A stretch of 64,000 bases of DNA, taken from positions 36,422,750 through 36,486,749 of the forward strand of contig CM014271.1 of the NCBI GenBank assembly GCA_004135705.1, given 5' to 3'. A model generated the notes under the pieces. The model was not told the DNA's origin and made no database searches. It saw nothing but the letters and a program-made list of their open reading frames with translations. The DNA is from Alloteropsis semialata. Its lineage: Eukaryota; Streptophyta; Magnoliopsida; Poales; Poaceae. Both the position numbers and the translations under genes were made by a program. Position 1 is the stretch's first letter. Each line of letters opens with the position of its first letter. Shown piece by piece: positions 32,200-44,540 of this stretch.

Positions 32200-34140
32200 C
32201 AAAGGGACGCCATCACAACTAGCAGGCGAGTCGCTAGCCGCCGCTTCGCCAAGCGCGCCACCAGCAAAGCGCACCGAACCGGGCACCAAATCGGTGGCCC
32301 TTGATGAGGCAGACCTGACCAAGACCACCCAGGTGGGCTCTGGTCTGGGTGACAAATAGGAACTCAAGCTCATTGCTTTCCTCTGGGCTAACGCGGATGT
32401 GTTCGCTTGGGAACCATCTGACATGCCCGGGATCCCCAGGGAGGTAATCGAGCACAAGCTTGGCATACGAACTGGCGTCCGACCAGTCAAGCAAAAGCAA
32501 AGGAGATATAACCCGGAGAAGCGAGACGCCATTAACGAAGAAATCAAATGACTACTCAAAGCCAGCTTCGTTCGAGAGGTCCCTTTCCCGGAGTGGCTGG
32601 CAAACCCAGTCATGGTGAAGAAGCCCAACGGAACGTAGAGGATGTGCATGGACCACACCGTTCTAAATAAAGCTTGCCCGAAGGACGAGTATCCACTGCC
32701 TAGGATAGATCAAATTGTAGATTCAACCTCTGGATGCGAGCTGCTTTGTTTTCTAGATGCCTATTCGGGGTATCACCAAATCAGCATGTGCATCGACGAT
32801 GAGGAAAAAATTGCATTTGTAACTTCCTTCGGTATTTATTGCTATATAAAGATGCCTTTTGGTCTAAAAAACGCAGGTTGCACTTATCAAAAATGTGTTC
32901 ACATTGTTCTTGAAGGCCAAATCGGCCGTAATGTGGAAGCATACATAGATAACATTGTTGTAAAAAGTAAGTTAAAGGGTGACTTGATCGTTGATTCAAC
33001 AACTTGCGTGCAAATAGGATGATGCTCAACCCCGCCAAATGCACCTTCGGTGTATCATCGGGTAACCTCCTCGGTTACCTTGTTTTCCAGCGAGGTATAG
33101 AGGCAAATCCACACAAGATCAAGGCACTCGATGACATGAAGTCTCCACGCAGCCGCCACGAGGTCCAGAAGTTGGCAGGAATGATGGCATCCCTGAGTCG
33201 ATTCGTATCCAAGTCAGGCGAATGAGGTATGCCATTCTATAAATTGCTATGTAAAACTGACCATTTTGAGTGGTCGGCAGAAGCAGAAGAGGCGTTCCAG
33301 GCGTTCAAGCAATACCTACGGAAAATGCCCGTACTAGTCCCGCCGCAGCCACAAGAAGAGATGCTGTTATACGTGGCAGCGACACCAACCATCGTAAGCA
33401 CTGTTCTGGTGGTTGAGAGACCAACAGAGAAGTCAACAACACAATGCCCCTTTTATTTCGTAAGCAAGGTGTTACATGACGCCAAAACAAGGTACCCTCA
33501 GATTCAGACTATATGCTGTACTAATGACTTCCAGGAAGCTCAAACATTATTTTCTGAGCCATAAGATCAAGGTTGTGTCAACTTACCCCCTAGGCAACAT
33601 TTTACATAATCAAGATGCCGTGGGTAGGATCGCACAATGGTCTGTGGAGCTGGAGGCCTACGACGTTGAATTCATACCCAGAACTGCCATCAAGTCACAG
33701 GCTCTGGCAGATTTCATCGCAGAGTGGACTAACCCAGAACCCGAAGAGGCTGCCCAAAATCCCGAACACTGGACCATGTTCTATGATGAAGCGTTTTGCA
33801 GAGCAGGCATGGGGGCTGGGGTGGTCCTGATCTCACCACACAACGACGTCATCAGGTACGCATTACAAATCAATTTTGTTGATCCAACCCCTACTAACAA
33901 TGTTGCCAAGTATGAAGGACTTTTGACAGGACTCCACATAGCTGCATCTCTAGGCGTTAGGAGGCTGCTCGTGAAAGGGGATTCTGAGTTAGCTGCAAAA
34001 CAAGTCATGAAAGAGTACAGTGCGTGAAGTGAGATCATGGCCAAATACTTGGAAGCATACAGGAGGATGGAAAGCAAATTTGATGGGCTTGAAGTACGAC
34101 ACGTTAAAAGGGAATTCAATGGTGATGCAGATAAGCTAGC
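32200..34140 (+). pseudogene. Gypsy reverse transcriptase and RNase H, degenerate
   Basis: RT landmarks in order are FAWEPSDMPGIP, VKKPNG, PKDEYPLPRIDQIVD, FLDAYSGYHQI, MPFGLKNAG and NPAKCTFGVSSG. The catalytic box reads YIDN where the family has Y-x-D-D. Stops interrupt the frame near 32357, 32549 and 32637, and there are frameshifts near 32990 and 33480. RNase H follows at about 33770 (MFYDEAF, then NNVAKYEG where a catalytic Glu is usually found in place of the Lys, then LLVKGDSELA). Most stops are one transition away from a sense codon. Confidence 0.82.
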
Positions 34141-35574
34141 AAAGGCAGCTGCCGGGCGCACACGGCTCCTAGGTAACGTGTTACTTGAAGTTCTTACTAA
34201 ACCATCTGTGTCGGTTTCATTACTGAACCAAAAAACTGCGCCTGCCAAGGGTACAGTTTCTACAACCAACGAATCCGTCAAGGAGTCTATGTTGGTCGGT
34301 ACGGCCCGAGATGCCGCTCTAGTTGGAAACGAGGAGAACTGGATGGATCCGATCCGGGCGTACCTCACAAACCAAGCTATTTTGGACGATGATGCTACAC
34401 TGGAAAAAATCCATCGTAAAGCCAAGAACTATCAATTGGTTGACGGGCGATTATACAAGCTAACCCGCAATGGAATGCTCCTCAAATGCATCACACGGAC
34501 CGAGGGCATTAGTTTGCTCCACGATATTCACGGAGGAATCTATGGATCACATGCTTCTCCCCGATATCTAGCTGGGAAAGTATTCCGGCAGAGCTTCTAC
34601 TGGCCTACAGCTCTTCAAGACGCAATCGAGTTAGTTAAGAAGTGCGAGGCATGCCAATTCTTCGCACGAAAACAAACTAAACCTGCGCAAGCTCTAAACA
34701 CTATTCCTTTGTCATGGCCCTTTGCCACATGGGGGATAGACATCCTCGGGCCCTTTCCAAGGGCTGTTGGGGGTTACAGATTTCTGTTCGTCGGCATCGA
34801 CACATTCACAAAATGGGTTGAGACCGAGCCAGTTCAGAAAATCACAAAAGAGGCAGCTATCAAATTTCTACGGAGTATTGTCATACGATTCGGTGTCCCA
34901 AACAGGATAATCTCTGATAATGGAACACAGTTTAAGAGCAAAAAGTTTTCTGATTTCTGCTACGACTATGGGATCAGGCATGATCGGTCATCGGTAAATC
35001 ACCCGAAGACGAACGGGCAAGTAGAGCGTGCCAATGGCATCGTGCTCCAAGGCATCAAGAAGAGAATCTTTAACAGATTACAAGCTTACGACAAGCGTTG
35101 GATTCATGAAGTTCCAACAGTACTTTGGTCGATGAGGACCACCATGAACCGAGAAACAAGTGAGACACCCTTCTTCTTGGTGTATGGAGCAGAGGCGATT
35201 CTACCATCCGACATCCGACTACAAGCCCCACGTGTGGCACTGTTTTCAGAAACTGAAGAGCCTGACAGACGCGCAGATGAGCTAATCCTCCTGGAGGAGG
35301 CTCGTGATGCAGCGCTTTTAGAGTGGCCCAGTATCAGCAAAAGCTGCGACAATACTACGATGCTAATGTTCGCAAGAGAAGCCTATGCATTGGTGACATG
35401 GTGCTCAAGTTAGATCAACGCACCAAGGACAAAAACAAATTGTCCTCTCCATGGCAAAGGCTGTACATCGTAGTAGACATCGCCCGACCAGGAGCCTTCA
35501 GGATCGCGGAGATGGATGGAGATATACTGCCAAACACGTGGAACATGGATCAACTACGTAGATTCTACGCCTAA
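34037..35574 (+). pseudogene. Gypsy integrase, nearly intact
   Basis: A 458-codon open frame (34037-35413) carries the HHCC zinc region (LLHDIHGGIYGSH ... KKCEACQ) and the DDE core, with all three acidic residues in context: WGIDILGP, ISDNGTQF and NGQVERANG. A frameshift near 35320-35330 moves the C-terminal domain (KLRQYYDANVRKRSL, GDMVLKLDQ, NTWNMDQLRRFYA) into another frame ending at 35574. The integrase would insert element cDNA. It is the best preserved enzyme of this copy and is followed directly by non-coding spacer. Confidence 0.85.
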
Positions 35575-36248
35575 ACAAAAGAAATCAAGTAAGCTCAAGC
35601 CTGTCCATCAAGTTTGGCAGATAAAAGCCGTCATCCGCGTCGCCTACAGCGCCAACAAAAAAAGATAAGTTCTACACACTTTACTCACCCTCGCTTTTAC
35701 GCTCGGGGGCTGGGTTCTATTTTTCAATTCTGTTTCTACTCTTTGTTACCATACTGCATATACTAACAAAGAGCCAGGGACTACTATGCTGAAAGATTTT
35801 CTTTTTCAGACCTATTCTATGCATCCCAAGCGCAACGCTCAGGGGCTCCCCATATGATCGGGAAATTCTTGTGGTCAGTACTTCTAGACTCTTTTCCAGC
35901 ATGCCCGCATGACTGTAAAATAGCCCGGGGGCTACTATGGTACTACTACTACACAAGAATCAGGCTTTTTAAATCAGGAAAGCTAGGCTACGCTAAATTA
36001 CCGAACACCATGACTACAAAGAATTACACAGTTTAGCAGGCCGCCCATGTCTCAGCAACTAAACAATTCCAAAATAGTTTATGGTAACGGGACTTTTGGC
36101 TGTGACAAAGCTATCAGTTAAAAAGCTCCACAAAAATACCGACCAGCTCTAAGACTTACGCAAAAACATGCAAGCATATGTTTCGCAAAGTAAGGTCGCA
36201 TACTAAACATCCAAGTTTTGCCCTATTACAGGATCCAATCATAGAAGT
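35575..36248. other. Retroelement spacer with polypurine-like motifs
   Basis: This non-coding part of the Tat element lies between integrase and the antisense gene. GCTCGGGGGCTGGG (about 35701), CTCAGGGGCTCCCC (about 35838) and CCCGGGGGCTACTA (about 35924) resemble the polypurine tract CTCAGGGGCTAC that precedes the 3' LTR at 43931. Confidence 0.5.
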
Positions 36249-36677
36249 TCAAGGTGATTCTTCTGAATCACTCAAATGAAGATCAAGGTTTTTAACGAAC
36301 GGTTCCACCAGCGGGGTAAGACTGTCAAACAATACTTCCGCCTCTGTCGTCGAACACTTGAAGCCTTTAGAGAGCAACGAGGCATCGAGATCAGGAACGT
36401 GGTTTTTCAAAGCCCCGACAGTATGAGTGGCTGCAATGCAGGTGCCTTCCATTAGCCTGGTCTCCAAGGACGAGTTGCGCTTCTCTGAAGCTTCAAGCTT
36501 GGCGGTGAGGTCAGCAACATCCTTGTCCCGAACTGCAAGCCTGCCCTCCAGATCCGAGCTTTTCTTCTCGAGCATCTCAATGCTCTTGGAATTGGCTATA
36601 GAATCAAAGGCAGAGTATAAGCTCAAGTTTGCGGATTAGGACCAAAAAACAGACTTGATAACATTAAACAAGTACCT

Positions 36678-36979
36678 NNNNNNNNNNNNNNNNNNNNNNN
36701 NNNNNNNNNNNNNNNNNNNNNNNNNNNNNNNNNNNNNNNNNNNNNNNNNNNNNNNNNNNNNNNNNNNNNNNNNNNNNNNNNNNNNNNNNNNNNNNNNNNN
36801 NNNNNNNNNNNNNNNNNNNNNNNNNNNNNNNNNNNNNNNNNNNNNNNNNNNNNNNNNNNNNNNNNNNNNNNNNNNNNNNNNNNNNNNNNNNNNNNNNNNN
36901 NNNNNNNNNNNNNNNNNNNNNNNNNNNNNNNNNNNNNNNNNNNNNNNNNNNNNNNNNNNNNNNNNNNNNNNNNNNNNNN
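36678..36979. other. Assembly gap (302 N)
   Basis: Undetermined bases within the antisense gene of the Tat element. Open frames crossing it are not meaningful. Confidence 0.99.
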
Positions 36980-37153
36980 GGCAGCAGCTCACCAGACCCG
37001 GGCGTACCAGGGGTGCTCGAACCTGGGGTCGTCCGTTCCGCGCTTGCTCCACGGAGCATTTGCGGGTTCGGGGGATGTTCTCCTTAGTGCTGCTCGGGAC
37101 ATCTTTTTCTGCCACAGGTGGTGGTTCGGGCTGCTCGACGATCGGGGACCTGG

Positions 37154-40100
37154 TGTGACGGAACAGCCTTACTTAAACTGACTCAGGTGTGATCTGTAGT
37201 GTGAAACACTAACACGTCACACACCTGGGTCAGCATAAGTCCAGGGTTCCATCGAGTCTTCACTATCAGCTGTTCTCATCACCAATACTCAGGATCCCAA
37301 CACCAGAGGAAGCATCACAGATATTGCACAGGTAAAATATACAACACAGACAGGTAAGATTATACAAACAGAGTAACTCAATTTAAAGTTATTACACACA
37401 GGTTCTAGGTTCAGCAACAGTTTACAAGGTAATTAAACACTAACATCAGACCATGTCGTGCCCTGACATGTCTGGATCCACGGACCTCCACAGCGCTAGC
37501 AAAACCCTACTCCTCAGGCTCAACTGCAACAAGGATAAAAGAACCCTAAGTACAAAGGTACTCAGCGAGACTTACCCGACGAACTATTCTAAAGGGATTA
37601 CAAGGACATGCAAAGCTGTGAAGTTAACAGAAATAAACTGACTAGCAAGCTTAGCTTAATTAGCTACTAATCTACTTACCAAATTTTAGATGTACAAGAC
37701 AAAACCCTGTTTAGCTAGGTGAACCAACCACTACTGCCAAACAGTAGGAATAATAAGGCACAAGAGCTGAACAGTACATAAACATGCAATAAAGTATCTG
37801 GCAGGATCAAGCACATATCAAAACCGTGACACTCGGCGATTCGAATCGATTTCAAACCCTGCAGGGGTAAACCTGGAACACACGCCGCGTGCGCCCCCCC
37901 GGAAGGCCACATGAAGCTACCTTTCCCGCTGCGGCCACCATTGCCTGAACTGTGCCCACATAGCCCGGGGTTGCATCCCCATTCCCTACACATTGCCCGG
38001 GCAAAGGCATGTGGGTTACTGACTACGACCCCGCCAACATTCCTCGCCAGACACGATGAGTCACAGTTCAACCGTTAGTACCACAGAAGTACATCAGTTT
38101 CCCGGCTCCCTATACCGGTATGTGCCCAGTACGTTCAAAGCTTGACCACAGGCAGATCACAGCAACTCCTATACTTATCCAGTGGGCAGGACCAACTCAA
38201 GTTACCCAAAACGTCCAACATATTCCTTAATCAACAACCATATGTCCTGCCCAACACTTTCAAAGACTCACTAAACAGATTTAGCTCTCTAAGCCAACAT
38301 TACCTAGTGGCAGGTGATTGGGATAACACCTGATTTACTACTATTGTGAGCAGATCTAAGCAACTCTACTCTATCTTTTTGAAAAGGTGGCAGAGATGCT
38401 CTAAACAAGGATGGATAATGCATTAAAAGTAGGATTCACTTTATCCTAAGCTAGTGCACAAACATGGGCTCAAACATAACATCAGTAGTTAAATTAGTAC
38501 TGGGACGGGAATGCTCCGGGGCTTGCCTGGCTCACAGATCTCCGGCTCTGCAGCAACAGGGGCTTCTGGAGCTTGCGGAACGGCTTCGGTCTCCACCTCG
38601 AACACCACCTCGTCCCCCTCCTGGACGTCGTCGGGGACCTCCACCAACTCCGGCTGCAACGGGTCCTGGTCTACACGAGATGATGCAAAACATGGAATAA
38701 TTAAATTAGAGACCCTCAAGCCCACCTAAACTTGATCAAACACCTAAATAGCACAAAAGAGTTAATTAACGTATTTCAAGGATTATAATAAAGGAATAAC
38801 TAATTAAAACCTATTTTCTAATTAAACAAACCCTTAAACTCCATCCTAAAATCAAGGATAATAATTATTAAAGCATCTAATACATTAAACCATACTCTAG
38901 ATGCATAAAAGAAAATGCAACTATTGCAATAGAATTTATTTCATTAATTTTAGAGGTTCCTACAAAAAGATATGCATTTCTAAATATTATTCCTATTGAA
39001 ATGCATTTTCTAAAAAAATATTAAAAACCTAAATAAACCTAAAACTCCTCATTTTGCAGAAAACCCCTGGCCTTTTCCTTAATACAACCCGCAGTCCAAA
39101 ACTTCTCCTAATGGGCCGGCCCGGTCCGGCCCACTCTTCCTTTTCTTTTTCTTTTCTTTTTTTTTCTTTTCTCCAGCAGCCGGGCCGGCCCAACTCTCAC
39201 TCCCTCTCTCCTTTTCCACTCGGCCGACAAACGAGCCCGGCCCATTTCCCTTTCACTCCCGTGCCCAGGCCAACGAATCGGCCCAGCCCGACACCGCCCG
39301 CCGCTTCCTCCTTCACGCGCAGACGCGCGCGACTGAGCGGCAGGTCCCGGCGTCCTCGCCGGCGACGGCGAACGGCCACGGAGCGGCACCACCCCAACAA
39401 ACGCTATGGGCCCACGTTCTTGGCTACCCCGCATCCACCCCGGGGCAAAACCCTCAACCCCAGCACCGCACGTCTCCCCGGCACAGCTAGGACGGCGGCG
39501 GCAGCCACTGAGCCCGGCGGCGAAGCACCGGAACAGCCTAAGGAGTCAAGGTCCAGGGCAACAGATGGCACACGAGGCTCCAACAGACTCCAAGACACAA
39601 GATGCCCCAACTCCGACCGGCCCTAAGGATCAAAACAACAACACCCGCGGCGGCGGCGCTCCGAACGGCGTTCTGCGTTGGCATGGCGGCGTTCCGACCA
39701 TGCCGACCACCAACCAGGGCAACAAATGGCACCACAAGCACCACAGGGACACTAGGAACACGTTTAAACCCTTGGACTGCCATGAGGATGATTGGAAGGA
39801 AGATCTCACCGCAGGCTTGCACGGCGGCGGTGTTCGCAGAACAGCGGACGATGGCACGATAGCTGTGGGCGAGGGTACTGATCGCGGACGGGTTGGCGAG
39901 GCAGGGGCTAACCTAGGATGCTCACTCGTGAAGGGAATTGAACGGGGAGGCAACGATGGCGATGAATCTCCGGCGGCGACAGAGCAGAGGACAGAGCACA
40001 ACGGAAAGGGGAAAAACGGCGAGGAGAACAGCAAGGCTGGCTCGGCTTGGCCTCCACTCTTCCATGGGCGGCGCGAGTGCCAGCAGCTGTTCGCCTTACA

Positions 40101-41123
40101 TGTGCTGTGCTCCGCTCCCGCCGGCGCGTGGCGCACGCGAAGATTGACGCCGGGTTTGAACGGTGGGGCGGCGGCGATGAACGGTACTCTGCTGAAAACG
40201 TCTGAAACCGACTGAAACCGACGCCCAAACATAGCCCCAATCTCCCAAACCATATGCCATCCGTAGCATCGCCCAATATGAAACTTGTAGAGGGCACATC
40301 CATCTTCAATTCCTTATATGATCTTGCTCCAAAACTGAACCATTTTGAAGATCCATTGCTCTGAAGATCAGCCCGTCATCCGGATTATAACTGAACCTGG
40401 GTTCATTTTTTCTGAAACTCCATCCGAACCAGCGACTTGACCCAGCTTTTTCTTCAAATTTCATATCTAAACTCTTGAAGCTCAAAATATGAAAATTGTA
40501 GCCCAAACATCAGGCTACATTTCTCCTAACATGATTTTGGTCTAAATCTCAACAAATTTCAAGATATAGACCATTGAACCTCAGCCTAAAAGTCTGCACT
40601 TGCTGAATCTCGCGAAAACCTGCAAGTTCATCCTGATTTTTCTCCACATTTTGAATGTAAACATCCAAATCTCCAAATACAAAAGTTGTAGCCTATACCT
40701 CAGCCTTCATTTCCTTCAATAAGACCTTGAGCTAATTCTGCTCGGATTAGAGGATAAATTGCACTGAACCTGACCCAGTTTAATTGTCCGTTTTCAGAAA
40801 AAGTTCAGCTAAACCCCATTTAACACAGCCATCATCAAACCACTTTTTCTCCATTTTTCACATGTAAACTTTAAAAACTCCAAATGTAACTTATGTTGCT
40901 GATTCATTGATCTTCAATTTCTCTTATACTCTTGCTTGCTAATTTTGCTTAGTTTGGAAACTACAAGGCTTTTACTTTGATCCAAAATTTCAAATTCAAA
41001 CCTTTCTTCCAATTTTCCCCTTTTCCTTTTGATTTAACCTCACTAATCACCAATTAAGCCTTTAAGACTTTGCAAAAGCATCCAAACCGTGTTTAGAAGC
41101 TTAATTACCACAGGAGTGTTACA
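37154..41123 (-). mobile_element. Nested element, probable long solo LTR, about 3.97 kb
   Basis: On the minus strand it runs from TGTAACACTCCTGTGG (41123) to TTCCGTCACA (37154), i.e. TG...CA ends, and is flanked by a perfect 5-bp duplication CCTGG (37149-37153 and 41124-41128). No retroviral protein domains are found inside. GC-rich frames at 39054-40215 are compositional and have no domains. Long LTRs of this size occur in several grass gypsy families, so a solo LTR is the simplest reading; a non-autonomous element with undetected short LTRs is an alternative. Confidence 0.7.
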
Positions 41124-42943
41124 CCTGGCGCCCTGGTCAACAGGCTGCTCCCCGTCCTCTTCAATATCGATGTCTCCACTCAGGGCGGGGGCATCTGTAA
41201 TTGGAGGGGCCTTGACAGAAAAAGAATCATTTCATACAAATCTTAAACAAGACGGGAGATTTTCTAAAGAACCAGTTTATCTTTGGAGGAGGGTTGTCAC
41301 GGCTGTAGGGAGCTGGAACGCCGGCCCAGTCCGGAAGTTCTGCGCCTAGCATCTTCTTCAGATGGGCGGCTACTTTAGATTCTGGGACAACTGTTGGTTA
41401 AGAGTCATGATAATTCAAACGACTGATCAAGTTCTAGGAAAATTTTACCGAATACGTCAAAAAAAGGAGCTTACCGTCTGGCTTCATCCTGTTTGGGTCA
41501 TTATCACCTATAAAGGTCCAGGCATACCGATCATGTGTCATGAGTGGGATGAATCTCCATCTAATGAAAATCTCCGCCACATGGATCGCCGTCAGTCCTT
41601 TCTGACGGAGCTCAAGGATCCGATCAAGGTGTTTCTGCATAGCAGGGGTGACCTCGGGCAGGGCCTTTGTTTCCTCCTTGAGATAGGGCATCAAATACTT
41701 CCCCTTGGCTAGTGAGGCCTGGGGGAGAGTGATGTAAAACCAGTGACGTTCATAACCTTTCCAGCAATCTTTCACTGGAAAGGGGATGTAAGTCTCCCGA
41801 TCTCTCAAGGAGAACCCAATCGACCCGATCATGAGTTGATTCTTGTAAAATGATGGGGTGTAAAAATATCTCCACAACAGTAATGAAGGCTTAATTTCTA
41901 ACCATATTTCACACAGAAAAGTAAAGATGCTAAGCATTGTTATGGCACCAGGCTTGATGTGCACAAGTTCAATCTGGTAGAAGTCACAGATGTTGTGGAA
42001 GAAGTCTGACGGATAAACCCCAAAACCACAATGGAAGAATTCCAGGAAGGCTACTAGCTCGAGGGTGTTGGGGGTCGGATAGACTTGACCTTTGGCATGC
42101 CGGCGAGGAAAAATAGCGGTGTCTGGAAGCAATCCAAGGTCCTCCAGTTGTTGCAGCTGCTTGGCTGTGGTGGTGGATTTGTCCCAATACTTGTCCGTGG
42201 TGTAGATTGTGTTTCTGCTGTGAAGTTCCCGTCCGGCGGCGGCGCTGCTCTGATCACCAGATGATTCACCCCCGGATGAGGACTGGTGCGAGGATGCCAT
42301 GGCGGCGAGAAGCTGGCTCAAGGGACTCGAGGAGCAAAAGGATGAAGGGTAGAAAGCGGATAAGGAATGGCAAGTGTTTGCAGATGCAAGCGAGGTAGAC
42401 GAAGGCCCAAATGGAGTCCAGGCGGCTGCGACTGGGGGCTTTATGATTTCGCGAGGGAGCACGAACCCCGAGAAAACCGGCCTCGAGCCGTGCAATCCGC
42501 AGTCATTGTTGGGTCAAAAAGATTTTTTCCTTTTTCTGCGGCACGCGTCATTTCGAAAGTTGTGCAGGTCAAATTCAATGCATTTAGGATTGCTAGCTTA
42601 CTTGAGAAGCTACCAGTTTTAAATGACCGAATGCTTGGTGTGTATAGAGAAAATACCACGATCATGCCTGATTGGGGTCAAATTTCCTGAACATGCTAAG
42701 TTTTTAGTTGGTCTGTTTGGAAGAAACTCTTGATCGGGAGATTTCATTCTTTAGGTAGGTAGTTTCACAAACAGATTAACACAAAAGTTCCCGAACACAG
42801 AAAGAGGGATTATTGTTGCATCTCTCAAGTGAAATTTCTTCATTAAGTCCAAAAGGAGTACATTTCACAAGGAATCAATAACTATCCTGAAACTAAAAAG
42901 ATCAAAATAATGATCTTTACCTGACTAATGTCATCGGCGAGGA

Positions 42944-43487
42944 TCAAGGCGGTGCGGCGCCGGCCGGCGGATCATCTACCGCGTTCTCTTCTTCAGAGTC
43001 ACTGACGAGATCCACGAGCGCTCCGTCTCCAGGGATCCCGATCAGGTCGCGGTTCAAGGAGACGAAGAGGCGCCGAGTGAACTCCTCGTCGCCGCTGGTG
43101 TCCACCGGAGCAGAAGATGAAGATGCGCCTACGCGCGAGGGTTCCGGCTTCAGCCGAACTCCGCTTCCTCCTTGAACCGGTTCATCATCGGACGAGATGG
43201 AGATGGGAGACGCCCGGGCTGGAGAAGACGGTGCAGGGCACTTCCCGGCGGCAATGCTCGACGGAGCGGCGTCGGGAGCCGGAGATGCCATTGCTGGAGC
43301 TTCCTCTGGCGGCTCGACCTCGATTCCTTCATCCCCATGCCAGGGGAGCCTGAGGAGGAGCAGGAGGTGGTGTCGACGCCGGCGGGTCCTCCGGCCTATC
43401 GGACGGCGATCCGGCGGAGCCGTGGGGAGAGTCTCCGAAAAGGAGGCGAGGAAGCTTGAACTTGCGGCTGAGCTTTTTCTTTCCCAT
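42944..43487 (-). pseudogene. Second antisense ORF of the Tat element
   Basis: The minus-strand ATG at 43487 starts a basic, Pro-rich protein (MGKKKLSRKFKLPRLLFGD). A frameshift near 43338 is needed to continue into EVEPPEEAPAMASPAPDAAP and the Ser/Glu-rich end SLNRDLIGIPGDGALVDLVS, DSEEENAVDD. It sits between the 3' LTR and the larger antisense gene in the same orientation. It may be an upstream exon of that gene or a separate gene; no known domain is recognised. Confidence 0.55.
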
Positions 43488-43930
43488 GGTGTGGGGAGGG
43501 AGAAGGCTTAGAAAGGAAGGTTCAAGTACAGATCAATCCAAGGGATCTGATATTTAAGGACCCTGAGGCGACGCTTCGCGCAAAAATCGAGGAACCTGAG
43601 CAGAGCCGTAATTTATGCCGCGTGCGCTGCTGGAGTTTCGGAAGACGTGCGAAGTGGGTTTTTAATGCGCAGGACAGCCGTTGCATCAACCCTTGGTGTT
43701 CCAGTTTCTAAGATGGAATATTTTTATTTACTATTATTATGGCTGATATTTTCTCTGACCTTATCATTCAGATGCAGGTTTCACTATTCAAGAGTTCGGG
43801 GTCTTTTCTGGCTCTCATTTTCAAGTGATTATCGAGATACTTGCATATCCTAAAATCACCCGAAGAGCAAAAAGACCCGAAGACTACTTAAAGATCAACC
43901 TTTTCTGAACAAGATAAGCTCAGGGGCTAC

Positions 43931-44355
43931 TGTTGAGGCCATAATACCAGGGTGCCCGATCACGTGGATTACCGACTACAGACTCCGAACGAAAAAGACT
44001 CTGAACAAGACACGACGACCGGATCGCAGAAGGAAGGCCCAAAAATGGTTAGAGTCCTACTAGGTTTAGGTCTGTTTTATCTTGTAAGGCACGTCTCCTT
44101 GGATATAAATAGTTGGGGTCCTGCGCGTAGAGGGTATCTCCAATTTTAGCCAATACACCCGAGGGTACTTGTTACGCCATTGTAATCTGTACTCGCCGAA
44201 ATAATACAAGCAGCAACTGGATGTAGGGTTATTACTCTATCTCGAGGGCCTGAACCAGTATAAAATCCCGTGTCTCTCTGTTCATCCACCGTGATCAATC
44301 TTTGCACGAAGCGGGGTGCTTGCCGGACAAATATCTGCCGAGTACAACCTCGACA
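43931..44355 (+). repeat. 3' LTR of the Tat-type element
   Basis: A 425-bp copy of 29164-29589 (TGTTGAGGCC ... AACCTCGACA), preceded by CTCAGGGGCTAC. TATAAATAG is retained at about 44104. Confidence 0.9.
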
Positions 44356-44540
44356 AAATTTATAGGAAAATATAACAATATTTATCATACCAACGATGTA
44401 TTATGAAAATATATTCTGTGATGAATTCAAAGAAACAAATTGGGTATTATAGATGTTATATTTTATTAGAAACTTGGTCAAAAGTTGAACAACTTTGACT
44501 TGGGATAAAGCTATTACGACATATAAAAAACCGTAGGGAG

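Larger units (their letters stand above)
36249..42300 (-). pseudogene. Antisense gene of the Tat element (putative gypsy-type transposon domain)
   Basis: The minus-strand start ATG at 42300 (MASSHQSSSGGESSGDQ) leads into the domain annotated in grasses as putative gypsy-type transposon (PF04195-like): LGLLPDTAIFPRRHAKG, LELVAFLEFFHCGFGVYPSDFF, AITMLSIFTFLCEIWL. A plausible donor GTAAGC at 41474 and an acceptor near 41400 join to VPESKVAAHLKKMLGAELP, and further splicing is likely. The coding sequence is interrupted by the solo LTR 37154-41123, resumes at 37148, passes the N gap, and ends with a coiled-coil-like segment (36626-36249; LEKKSSDLEGRLAVRDKD, C-terminal LHLSDSEESP). Its role in the retroelement is not known. 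Confidence 0.65.
29164..44355 (+). mobile_element. Ty3/gypsy retroelement, Tat lineage, degenerate, about 15.2 kb
   Basis: Two direct LTRs bound it. The internal order gag, protease, RT, RNase H, integrase on the plus strand defines Ty3/gypsy. The extra minus-strand coding region between integrase and the 3' LTR (36249-43487) is a hallmark of the Tat group in plants. A polypurine-like CTCAGGGGCTAC precedes the 3' LTR, and a GGCGCGCCAGGTAGGGG run just after the 5' LTR is the likely primer-binding zone (tRNA not assigned). Many in-frame stops and frameshifts show it is defective. Flanking AAGTT (29159-29163) and AAATT (44356-44360) are a target-site duplication with one mismatch. Without the nested solo LTR and its duplicated target it is about 11.2 kb. 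Confidence 0.88.
29090..44540. mobile_element. Stowaway-like MITE split by the Tat-type gypsy element
   Basis: The left arm 29090-29163 begins CTCCCTCTGTTTTTAATATAG after TA. The right arm 44356-44540 ends ATAAAAAACCGTAGGGAG before TA. The two termini are inverted repeats of each other and belong together, giving an ancestral MITE of about 260 bp interrupted by the 29164-44355 retroelement. Target TA lies at 29088-29089 and 44541-44542. Confidence 0.75.

Noticed and set aside
36636..37158. Open frames crossing the N gap
   Set aside because: Most of their length is undetermined bases.
39054..40215. GC-rich open frames (190 and 269 codons) as host genes
   Set aside because: They lie inside the 37154-41123 element, overlap frames on the other strand and have no recognisable domain.
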